Positions 1 through 6,675 of a stretch of DNA of 9,188 nucleotides are shown here, piece by piece (the stretch's first letter is position 1; every line of letters begins with the position of its first letter). The translations under genes and the position numbers were made by a program. The stretch is taken from the NCBI GenBank assembly GCA_012513125.1, contig JAAZCS010000385.1:1-9188 (forward strand), given 5' to 3'. Under the pieces are notes generated by a model that was not told the DNA's origin, searched no databases, and saw only the letters and a program-made list of their open reading frames with translations. The DNA is from Treponema sp. GTDB lineage: Bacteria > Spirochaetota > Spirochaetia > Treponematales > Treponemataceae.

Positions 1-2
1 AA

Positions 3-68
3 TTATTTCTTACAAAGCGTGATTTTACTGAAGTTGCAAAATATAAAAAAAGCAAATCAATAAAATGA
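3..68 (+). CDS. Possible C-terminal tail of an upstream gene (partial)
   Basis: Reading from base 3, an open frame runs off the left edge and ends at TGA 66-68, giving about 21 lysine-rich residues ending KYKKSKSIK. A second frame (from base 1) is also open and ends at TAA 61-63, so the true frame is uncertain. The main support is position: the stop lies only two bases before a strong stem-loop with a T7 tract that reads as a terminator for plus-strand transcription. No family can be recognised from so short a piece. Confidence 0.3.
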   Translation, partial: LFLTKRDFTEVAKYKKSKSIK

Positions 69-70
69 AG

Positions 71-112
71 TGCACCCCAGAAGTTAGACAAAAACTAATT
101 TTTGGAGGTGCA
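71..112 (+). mobile_element. IS3-family-like terminal repeat remnant (tentative)
   Basis: The 42-bp palindrome starts with TG and ends with CA. Its arm, TGCACCCCAGAAGTTAGACA, resembles terminal inverted repeats of IS3-family elements as I remember them. The right arm contains GGAGGTGC, which could be the ribosome-binding site of a lost first transposase frame. No transposase frame follows and no target duplication is visible (flanks AAG and TTT). It could instead be a plain terminator with a chance resemblance. The family assignment is from memory and is tentative. Confidence 0.3.
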
Positions 113-119
113 TTTTTTT
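71..119 (+). terminator. Strong stem-loop plus T7 tract, plus-strand terminator
   Basis: Bases 71-87 pair with 95-112 in a 17-bp stem with two G-U pairs and one bulged A at 106, closing a 7-base loop. The base of the stem is GC-rich (TGCACC with GGTGCA) and is followed at once by seven T residues (113-119). This fits an intrinsic terminator for a gene ending near 61-68. On the minus strand the same stem follows the rpoN stop by about 15 bases, but the T tract there is poor, so termination of rpoN would be weaker. Confidence 0.65.
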
Positions 120-126
120 AGTTCAC

Positions 127-1623
127 TTATTTATTTCTATTGTAAGAATTAGTTATATTTAATTGATTTCTATATTTTGTAACTGTTCTTCTAGAAATTT
201 TTATCCCTTTTTCATTCAATATTTCTGCAAGTTTTAAATCAGAGATATTTCCACTTTCATTCGCTAAAATATCACTAATTGATTTTTTTATTGATTCCGC
301 AGAAACATCTCTTCCCACTTCAGACGAAATTCTTGATGAAAAAAAATAACTTGCTGGAAACAAACCAAAATCTGTTTCAAAATATCGACTATCTTTTTTA
401 CTTGTCATTCTCGATACTGTCGATTCGCTTATATCCAAAACTTCAGCAATATCTCGTCGTGTAAGAGGATTAATATTTCCTATTCCTTTTTCAAAAAAAT
501 CCTTTTGAGCATTAACGATTGCACAACCTAGTAAAACAATTGTTGATTGCCTATAAGCTAGATTTCCAATAAAACTTTTTGCATTATCGATGCATTCTAT
601 TCTGTATTTTTCAAATTCTTTACTTTGATATTTCTTTTGAAAATCTTTTGAAATTCCAACTTCGGGAATATCATCATTATTCAGCGTTACTTCAAAATGA
701 AAATCTGATCCATCAAAAACAAGCCCTTTTGCATAATTGTCTTCTTTTACTGAACCCGGTTTTCTCTTAATTTTTAATACTATATCTGGTTTTTCGAAAT
801 CTTCATTATTTGTGTCAAAAACAAATTCTGAAGCAGGATGAGGATTCAATTTTAAAATATATTTTACAGAAGATTCAACTTCTTCAATTGTTACGTTTAT
901 TTTATCAAGTGCTATTTCACCCGAGAATTTCTTTTTATGATAATCGTTTTTAAACTGACTTAATTTTTTAATTATTTTTTCAGGTACTGGAGGATTTAAC
1001 AAATCAAGATGTCCGTTCAGAATAAACAAAGTTAGCTCGGATGCATTTCCATCAATTTTTGCTTGAACAAAAAGGCTTTCCTCTAATGTTTTACAGCAAA
1101 TTCCAACAGGATCCATATGTTGAATACGATTTATACATTTTTCGATAAGTCTTTCATTTTGCAAAGGACGTTTCTTGTCTAAAAGAGCTTTTGGCGAGAG
1201 CATTGAGCCATAACAACCATTTTTGTCTAGATTATAGATTAACGCTTTTGATAAATCATATTCATCTGTGGAAAGATTAAGTAAATTCAATTGACTAATG
1301 AGATGTTGTTGCAAAGTTTCACCTCTACTTTCTTTGCTCTCTAAAATCTGTTGAAAAGCATCTGCTTTCTGTGAATTTGAATATGATGTTGAATATTTTT
1401 CTAAATCTTTTGATCTTTGCGAAAATGAATTGATAGCATTATTTTTTATATCTGATGTAATTTCCAGTGCAGGATTTTCACTGAGATTTCGAGAAATTTC
1501 ACTTCGCAAATCTTTCGAACCCATTCTAAGAAGACGTACCGCTTGTATTTGCCGTTGAGAAAGTCTAAATGTTTGTTGCTGAGATTGCGAAAGATTCTGT
1601 CTAAACTCAAAATCATTTTCCAT
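127..1623 (-). CDS. rpoN: RNA polymerase sigma-54 factor RpoN
   Basis: This is the sigma-54 subunit, which directs RNA polymerase to -24/-12 promoters that need an AAA+ activator. At 498 residues it has normal family length. Region I (about 1-55) holds the glutamine-rich start and the pattern RLSQRQIQAVRLLRMGSKDL followed by ISRNLSENPALEI. The core-binding domain covers roughly 100-310. A helix-turn-helix lies around 390-412 (DIAEVLDISESTVSRMTSKK). The RpoN box at 477-486 reads SRRTVTKYRN, against the usual ARRTVAKYRE, and the Arg-Arg-Thr-Val and Lys-Tyr-Arg cores are kept. The start ATG at 1623 has no Shine-Dalgarno sequence and sits 9 bases after a -10-like box. The gene diverges from the broken DUF1015 gene. 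No target regulon is visible in the window. Confidence 0.96.
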   Translation of the reverse strand: MENDFEFRQNLSQSQQQTFRLSQRQIQAVRLLRMGSKDLRSEISRNLSENPALEITSDIKNNAINSFSQRSKDLEKYSTSYSNSQKADAFQQILESKESRGETLQQHLISQLNLLNLSTDEYDLSKALIYNLDKNGCYGSMLSPKALLDKKRPLQNERLIEKCINRIQHMDPVGICCKTLEESLFVQAKIDGNASELTLFILNGHLDLLNPPVPEKIIKKLSQFKNDYHKKKFSGEIALDKINVTIEEVESSVKYILKLNPHPASEFVFDTNNEDFEKPDIVLKIKRKPGSVKEDNYAKGLVFDGSDFHFEVTLNNDDIPEVGISKDFQKKYQSKEFEKYRIECIDNAKSFIGNLAYRQSTIVLLGCAIVNAQKDFFEKGIGNINPLTRRDIAEVLDISESTVSRMTSKKDSRYFETDFGLFPASYFFSSRISSEVGRDVSAESIKKSISDILANESGNISDLKLAEILNEKGIKISRRTVTKYRNQLNITNSYNRNK

Positions 1624-1632
1624 ATTATTAGA

Positions 1633-1641
1633 ATTGTAGCA
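1633..1641 (-). promoter_or_regulatory. Extended -10 promoter of rpoN
   Basis: On the minus strand TGCTACAAT reads as an extended -10 (TG-C-TACAAT) ending 9 bases before the rpoN ATG. No good -35 is seen at 16-18 bp, which is tolerable for an extended -10. Initiation would give a leader of about 0-3 bases. An overlapping alternative hexamer, TATGCT, lies two bases upstream. Not tested. Confidence 0.45.
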
Positions 1642-1665
1642 TAATTTATTTGTAAACTGTATACT
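1637..1665 (+). promoter_or_regulatory. Promoter of the DUF1015 gene (TAGCAT-N17-TATACT)
   Basis: The -10-like TATACT (1660-1665) is 17 bp after TAGCAT (1637-1642), a poor match to TTGACA. Seven pyrimidines (CTCTTCT) separate the -10 from the ATG, so the first purine available for initiation is the A of the start codon itself. The same hexamers with the same spacing occur upstream of the Crp-like gene at 7535-7563. Confidence 0.45.
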
Positions 1666-1672
1666 CTCTTCT

Positions 1673-3010
1673 ATGAAAAAATTTGAAGAATTAGGAATTA
1701 GGATTCCTGAAATTTTATTGCCAAAAACAATTGATTTAAAGACATGGCCGGTAATTGCTTGCGATCAATACACCCAAGACAAAGAATATTGGAATGAAGT
1801 TGAAAAAAATGTAGCAAATAATCCTTCGACATTAAATTTGATTTTGCCAGAAGTTTATTTAAATGATTCTTCAAAGGAAAATAGAATCTCACAAATTCAT
1901 GAAACAATGAAAAAATACATTTCATCCAATATCTTTGATTCTCCCAAAAGTGAATTTATTTATATAGAACGAAAAACGGCATTCAACAGGACAAGAAAAG
2001 GGCTTGTAGCCTTAATTGATTTAGACACTTACGAGTGGAAACCATTCAGCAAAGCAAATATTCGAGCTACAGAAGCTACAATTGTTGAAAGAATTCCTCC
2101 GCGAATGAAAATCAGAAAAGGTGCTCCACTTGAACTTCCTCACATAATGCTTTTAGTTGACGATAAAAATGATGTTTTAATTGGCAAAATTGGAGAAAGT
2201 GTAAAAAAAAGTAATCCTGTTTACGATGGAAAATTGATGAGCAATGGCGGATCAATTACAGGATGGGCAGTTTCTTCAGAAAAAGATTTATCAACTCTCA
2301 ATCAATCACTAAACATAATTGCAGATAAAAATAGACAAGAAGACGGTTCAACATTCTTGTTTGCAGTAGGAGACGGAAATCACTCTTTAGCTACGGCAAA
2401 AGCAGTTTGGGATTAATATAAAAAAGAATTACAAAAAAACAATGTCCCTGAAAACAAAATCAACGAAAGCCCCGTAAAATTCGCCTTAGTTGAAATTGTA
2501 AACATTTATGATAAAGGATTAACCTTTTAACCAATTCATAGAGTCATTTTCAACATTGATTCATACAAACTGATTAAGTTCATTTCAAATAAACTTAATG
2601 CTTCAATTAAGGAAACAAATTCCGCAAAGGAACTTAAACAACTTGTAGAAATTTCAACTGCAAATTTTGGTTTTATTTTTGTTCAAGACAATAAAACAAA
2701 GTTTATTTTACTTGAAACAAATATCAAAGAACTTGCAGTGTCAAAATTACAACCTGAAATAGATGAATATATAAAAACTAATACAACTTCTACAAAAAAA
2801 ATTGAGATTGACTACATTCACGGAGCAGATGAAGTTATATCACTTGGCGAAAAACAGAATTCTCTTGGTGTTCTTTTGCCTCCAATAGAAAAAGAAAGCT
2901 TCTTCGAAACAATTAGTACCCTTGGAACTCTTCCTAGAAAAAGTTTTTCAATGGGAGAAGCCGATGAAAAAAGATTTTATCTGGAATGCAGAAAACTTTT
3001 TAGCAATTAG
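1673..3010 (+). pseudogene. DUF1015 family protein gene, interrupted by two TAA codons
   Basis: This frame encodes a DUF1015 family protein, a conserved bacterial family with no biochemical role that I can name. Family signatures run the whole length: VIACDQYTQDKEYW near residue 30, FLFAVGDGNHSLATAKAVW at about 228-246, PIHRVIF after codon 286, and LPRKSFSMGEADEKRFYLEC near the end. The frame would be 445 codons, near family length, but codon 248 (2414-2416) and codon 286 (2528-2530) are TAA. There is no frameshift, and the sequence between and after the stops still fits the family. At codon 286 the usual residue is glutamate (EPIHRV), so GAA to TAA is the simplest explanation. Codon 248 also fits a lost GAA. 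Translation would give a 247-residue N-terminal fragment. A downstream GTG at 2738 lacks a ribosome site and is unlikely to restart. The last 11 bases overlap the end of recQ. Either it is a recent pseudogene or there are assembly errors. Confidence 0.85.
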
Positions 3011-4880
3011 AAATAATTTCAATTAAGATTTTTCCAAAACTTTCAGCTTTTGCAGACCCAATTCCATAAACATTCATTAACGACTGTTTTGAATTGGGTT
3101 TTTTGTTTGCTAAATCTATCAATGTTTTATCACCAAAAATAACATATGGGGGAACATTCAAGTCCTCTGATTTTCTTTTACGCCATTTCTTCAGCTCTTC
3201 AATTATTTTTTCATATTTTTCATCCCCTGCAACACCACTATCAGCTAAATTTTGTTCACCTTTTTTATGAATAATAAACTCGGCTCTCTTAGTCTTAACA
3301 TTTCTTGAGTAATTTATATTAGTAGAATGAATTTCTATGGGTAAGAATATCCTTTCCCTTGTAGCTAGGAACTCTCTGCCTTTTGATGTTATTTCTAAAA
3401 TGTGATAATCACCTTCTTTCCGTAAATAATTTTGCAAAATCAGCAATTCTATAAGCTCAAACCATTCATCCTTTCCAAGCTCTTTTCCAATTCCCCAAGT
3501 GGAAATCATATTGTGACCATTTTCCAAAATCCGTTTTTGACGAGAACCCAACAGAATATCAATAATATACGTTGCTCCAAATTTTTCTCTTGTACGAATA
3601 ATACAACACAATAATTTTTGAACAGGAATAGTCGCATCACAATTAGTCTTTTCCCCATTCAAACATATATCGCAACAGCATTCTTTAGTTTTTTCAGACG
3701 GGATATATTCTTCATTAAAATACTTTAAAAGAGTCTTTCTTCTACACTGTGTTGAAGTAGCAAATGAAATCATATTATTAAGCAAGATTTCTGCTTTTGA
3801 ACTATCGTACATATCTGTAAAAAAGTATTTTATTTTATGAATATCGCCTGGACTATACAGAAGAAGTGCATACGAAGGAAGCCCATCTCTACCCGCTCGA
3901 CCAATCTCTTGGTAATATTCTTCCAGCGATTTGGGTAAATCAAAATTAATTACATATCGCACATTTGGTTTATCAATTCCCATTCCAAAAGCTACTGTTG
4001 CTACAATTATCTGAACTTGATCTTTTATAAATAAATCCTGATTTTTTTGCCTCATTTCATCTGTTAACCCAGCATGGTAACTGACTACTGAATATCCAAG
4101 CCTATCAAGTTTTTCAGTCAATTCATCTACTTGTTTTCTTGAAAAACAATAAATAATTCCACTTTCATCCTGATGATCTTTTAGACATTCCAAGACTTGA
4201 TCAACTGGATTCTTTTTTGCTTTTACATCCAAAAAAATATTGCTTCGATTAAAACTTGAAATAAAAATAGTCGGCTTTTTTAGTCTCAAATTTTTTATTA
4301 TATCTTGCCGCACTTGAACAGTTGCTGTTGCAGTCAGTGCTAACATAACACTATTAGGAAACAATTGTCTTATCGAAAAAATTTCCATATAGTTTGGTCT
4401 AAAATCATGTCCCCATTCACTAACACAATGTGCCTCATCTACAGTGATACAGCTTACTTTCAATTCAGAATTAGCAAAAATGTCTCGAATTCGTTTTGTT
4501 GCCAGTCCTTCTGGTGAAACATATACAATTTTAATTTTACCATTTCTGATATTTTCTGTAGCTTTTGTATATTCTGTTGGTGATAAAGTACTATTTAAAA
4601 AGACAGATTCTATACCGGCAGAAACTAATGCTTCTACTTGATTTTGCATTAATGAAATTAATGGGGATACGACTATTGTTATTCCATCCAAAATCAACGC
4701 TGGAATTTGATAGCAAATTGATTTTCCACCACCAGTTGGCATTATAGCCAAAACATCATTTCCTTTTAGAACTTCTTCAATTATTTCTTTTTGATATGGT
4801 CTAAATGAATTATACCCAAAAACAAGCTTTAAAACTTTTTCGGGATTCTCATCAACAAATGTATTTGCAAATATTTTCAC
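3000..4880 (-). CDS. recQ: ATP-dependent DNA helicase RecQ
   Basis: RecQ is a 3'-5' superfamily 2 helicase that unwinds DNA in recombination and fork repair. Numbering from the GTG at 4880 (626 residues): motif 0 FGYNSFRPYQ around 21-30, Walker A MPTGGGKS at 47-54, DEAH at 148-151, LTATAT at 182-187, and motif VI with QEIGRAGRDG at about 324-333. A zinc-binding set follows (CRR near 379, CCCDIC near 401-406), then a winged-helix RQC region (about 415-510) and a C-terminal HRDC domain (about 553-623). This is the complete E. coli-type domain set. The frame stays open up to a GTG at 4907, but that start lies inside the likely promoter. The GTG at 4880 follows a perfect TATAAT by 6 bases and gives a normal RecQ N terminus, so I prefer it. 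Neither start has a Shine-Dalgarno sequence. The 3' end overlaps the DUF1015 frame by 11 bases. Confidence 0.95.
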   Translation of the reverse strand: MKIFANTFVDENPEKVLKLVFGYNSFRPYQKEIIEEVLKGNDVLAIMPTGGGKSICYQIPALILDGITIVVSPLISLMQNQVEALVSAGIESVFLNSTLSPTEYTKATENIRNGKIKIVYVSPEGLATKRIRDIFANSELKVSCITVDEAHCVSEWGHDFRPNYMEIFSIRQLFPNSVMLALTATATVQVRQDIIKNLRLKKPTIFISSFNRSNIFLDVKAKKNPVDQVLECLKDHQDESGIIYCFSRKQVDELTEKLDRLGYSVVSYHAGLTDEMRQKNQDLFIKDQVQIIVATVAFGMGIDKPNVRYVINFDLPKSLEEYYQEIGRAGRDGLPSYALLLYSPGDIHKIKYFFTDMYDSSKAEILLNNMISFATSTQCRRKTLLKYFNEEYIPSEKTKECCCDICLNGEKTNCDATIPVQKLLCCIIRTREKFGATYIIDILLGSRQKRILENGHNMISTWGIGKELGKDEWFELIELLILQNYLRKEGDYHILEITSKGREFLATRERIFLPIEIHSTNINYSRNVKTKRAEFIIHKKGEQNLADSGVAGDEKYEKIIEELKKWRKRKSEDLNVPPYVIFGDKTLIDLANKKPNSKQSLMNVYGIGSAKAESFGKILIEIISNC

Positions 4881-4886
4881 ATATTT

Positions 4887-4914
4887 ATTATAACAGTGTA
4901 AATGCACTTGAAAA
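4887..4914 (-). promoter_or_regulatory. recQ promoter
   Basis: On the minus strand TTTTCA (4914-4909, 4 of 6 to TTGACA) is followed after 16 bp by a perfect TATAAT (4892-4887). The GTG at 4880 begins 6 bases later, so the transcript would be leaderless or nearly so. The -35 overlaps the -35 of the divergent tRNA-Leu promoter almost completely. Confidence 0.6.
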
Positions 4915-4936
4915 ACCCCAATCTTTTTGTTATATT
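4908..4936 (+). promoter_or_regulatory. tRNA-Leu promoter
   Basis: TTGAAA (4908-4913) and TATATT (4931-4936) are 17 bp apart, a good sigma-70-type arrangement. Initiation about 7 bases on would fall at 4943-4944, leaving a leader of 2-3 bases before the tRNA. TATTAT at 4933-4938 is an alternative -10. Confidence 0.6.
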
Positions 4937-4945
4937 ATAACTCAC

Positions 4946-5028
4946 GCCGGAGTGGTGAAATGGTAGACACAACAGACTCAAAATCTGTCGCGAGCAATCG
5001 TGTATGAGTTCAAGTCTCATCTCCGGTA
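4946..5028 (+). tRNA. tRNA-Leu (anticodon CAA)
   Basis: This 83-base class II tRNA decodes UUG. The acceptor GCCGGAG pairs with CTCCGGT (first pair G-U), followed by discriminator A. The anticodon stem ACAGA/TCTGT encloses the loop CTCAAAA, giving anticodon CAA. The long variable arm CGCGA-GCAA-TCGTG is typical of leucine tRNAs, and the T arm is ATGAG-TTCAAGT-CTCAT. CCA is not encoded, so a CCA-adding enzyme is needed. The 3' end lies 5 bases from the stop codon of yifB on the other strand. The only terminator-like element is a T6 run at 5030-5035. Confidence 0.96.
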
Positions 5029-5033
5029 ATTTT

Positions 5034-6599
5034 TTATAATTCAGGAACTATTCCATTACATAGTTTTCTGAACTCGATAGCTTCTTCTAAGTGCTGTTCC
5101 TTTATTTTCATACTTTCATCAATATCTGCGATTGTTCTTGAAATCTTTATACAGCTAGAGGTGGCTCTTGGTGAAAAACCATATCTAGAAGTAGCTTTTT
5201 CAATCAATTTTTTACAATTACTTGATAATTCACAATGAATCTGAAGTTCATTTGGTGTTAGATTTGCATTTTTATAACACTGTCGATTTCTTTGAAAATT
5301 AATAGCTTTTGCAATCCCTGCTCTAATCTCTTCTGTTGTTCTTAAACTATCTCTCTGCGAAAAATTTCCACTCGATTCATTTTCAACATAAACACGAATA
5401 TCTACTCTATCTAATAAAGGGGCCGAAAACTTTTTCCAATATTGTTCAATACTTCTTGCACTACATAAACAAATTTTAGTTTTTGACCCAAAATTTCCAC
5501 ACGGACATGGATTTACAGCCATCATCAATTGAAATCGTGCAGGAAAAACAGTAGATCTCCCTGCTCTGCAAATAGTAATACTTCCTGTTTCTAGAGGAAC
5601 TCTAAGCATCTGAAGAACTGATGTTTTGAACTCTGAAGCTTCATCCAAGAATAAAACACCATTATGTGCTAACGAAATTTCTCCCGGTCTACAATTTACG
5701 CCACCACCACAAATTCCTTCAATTGAAGCTGTTTGATGGGGCATTCTGAATGGAGGAATTCTAATTAGTGATTCTGAAGGTTTGATTAAACCTGCCAATG
5801 ACCATATTCTTGTAACCGATTGGGATTCTTCCAGTGTTAATACAGGATTAATTGCTGGAAACTTCTGAAATCCCATTGTTTTTCCACAACCAGGAGAACC
5901 AACAGCCATAATATTATGACCTCCTGCAGCAGCTATTTGCAAACCTCTGATTAATTCTTTTTGCCCTTTTAATTCACTATATTCATATTCAGAATTAATC
6001 TTTGGAAAAAAAACATTTTCGACATTATCACAATCAAAAGGAATAAAATTGTCTCCATCTGAAGCATCTTTTGAAGAATACAAGTCCGCGTTTTTTAACG
6101 CAGCATAGGCGTTTTCAAGGGAATCAGCACCATAAACCACGGCGCCAGAAACCTCTCTTGCTTCATCTGCATTTTGAATCGGCACAACACAACGAAAAAT
6201 CCCGCAACTAACCGCTGTAGAAACTGCAGCATGAATTCCTTTTACACTACGCAACTTTCCCGACAGTTCCAACTCTCCCATAACCAGAACCGGGCCGTCA
6301 ACAAACCTATCTTCACCTTTCACAGACGAATTCGCTTTCAACACACTCAGTGCAACCGGTAAATCAAAACCAGCTCCTTCCTTGCGTAAATCAGCGGGCG
6401 ACAAGCTTATCAATACTCTTTCTTGCGGAAACTCAAAACCAGAATTTCGTATAGCAGCATGCATTCTTTCTCTTGACTCTTTCACCGCACCATCAGCTAA
6501 TCCAACAATATCAACCGCTGGTATACCTCTCCTTAAGTCTACCTCAACAGCAACAAGTGAGCCTTCATACCCAAAGGGGGAAAAAGAATAAATCTGCAT
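5034..6599 (-). CDS. comM: YifB/ComM-type Mg-chelatase-like AAA+ ATPase
   Basis: The YifB/ComM family are hexameric AAA+ proteins. The studied ComM proteins are branch-migration helicases that help integrate donor DNA in natural transformation, but homologues are common in species not known to be competent, so the role here is uncertain. From the ATG at 6599 the protein has 521 residues, slightly above the usual ~507. The N-terminal Lon-protease-like domain covers about 1-170 (IYSFSPFGYEG at the start). Walker A GSPGCGKT is at 234-241, Walker B GVLFLDE at 314-320, NPCPCG at 363-368 with a nearby CLC pair, and the arginine-finger segment LLDRVDIRV near 395-403. The C-terminal helical domain contains SPRATSSCIKISRTIADID. 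The frame extends to a TTG at 6611, but GGAG six bases before the ATG at 6599 and the family N terminus decide for the ATG. It is probably co-transcribed with the PHP gene upstream. GC is about 45% over codons 1-178 and about 30% beyond. Confidence 0.94.
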   Translation of the reverse strand: MQIYSFSPFGYEGSLVAVEVDLRRGIPAVDIVGLADGAVKESRERMHAAIRNSGFEFPQERVLISLSPADLRKEGAGFDLPVALSVLKANSSVKGEDRFVDGPVLVMGELELSGKLRSVKGIHAAVSTAVSCGIFRCVVPIQNADEAREVSGAVVYGADSLENAYAALKNADLYSSKDASDGDNFIPFDCDNVENVFFPKINSEYEYSELKGQKELIRGLQIAAAGGHNIMAVGSPGCGKTMGFQKFPAINPVLTLEESQSVTRIWSLAGLIKPSESLIRIPPFRMPHQTASIEGICGGGVNCRPGEISLAHNGVLFLDEASEFKTSVLQMLRVPLETGSITICRAGRSTVFPARFQLMMAVNPCPCGNFGSKTKICLCSARSIEQYWKKFSAPLLDRVDIRVYVENESSGNFSQRDSLRTTEEIRAGIAKAINFQRNRQCYKNANLTPNELQIHCELSSNCKKLIEKATSRYGFSPRATSSCIKISRTIADIDESMKIKEQHLEEAIEFRKLCNGIVPEL

Positions 6600-6605
6600 A
6601 AAACA

Positions 6606-6609
6606 CTCC
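6606..6609 (-). promoter_or_regulatory. Shine-Dalgarno site of yifB/comM
   Basis: GGAG on the minus strand, six bases before the ATG at 6599, with TTGGAGTG as the wider context. It settles the start four codons inside the longest open frame, whose TTG overlaps this site. Confidence 0.75.
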
Positions 6610-6611
6610 AA

Positions 6612-6631
6612 AAGGAAACAATTTCTTCCTT
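6612..6631 (-). repeat. Inverted repeat in the yifB leader
   Basis: AAGGAA and TTCCTT pair across an 8-base spacer, with a G-U pair extending the stem to 7 bp. The stem ends three bases before the GGAG site. A smaller repeat, ACAAT-N3-ATTGT, lies just upstream at about 6633-6645. Either could affect yifB translation or mRNA processing. Both are weak, and chance is possible in AT-rich DNA. Confidence 0.35.
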
Positions 6632-6675
6632 ACAATAATATTGTTTTAATTGCATCTTTTCGGAATGATTTAAAT

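Noticed and set aside
2414..2530. TAA read as glutamate (altered genetic code) to explain the DUF1015 stops
   Set aside because: rpoN, recQ, yifB, the PHP gene and the Crp-like gene all end at TAA at normal family lengths, so TAA is a working stop codon here.
2738..3010. A separate 90-codon gene starting at GTG 2738
   Set aside because: It is in the same frame as the DUF1015 gene, encodes its normal C terminus and has no ribosome-binding site. It is the tail of the broken gene.
4881..4907. RecQ starting at GTG 4907
   Set aside because: The extra nine codons overlap a perfect TATAAT and the -10/-35 spacer, and they add residues that RecQ proteins do not have.
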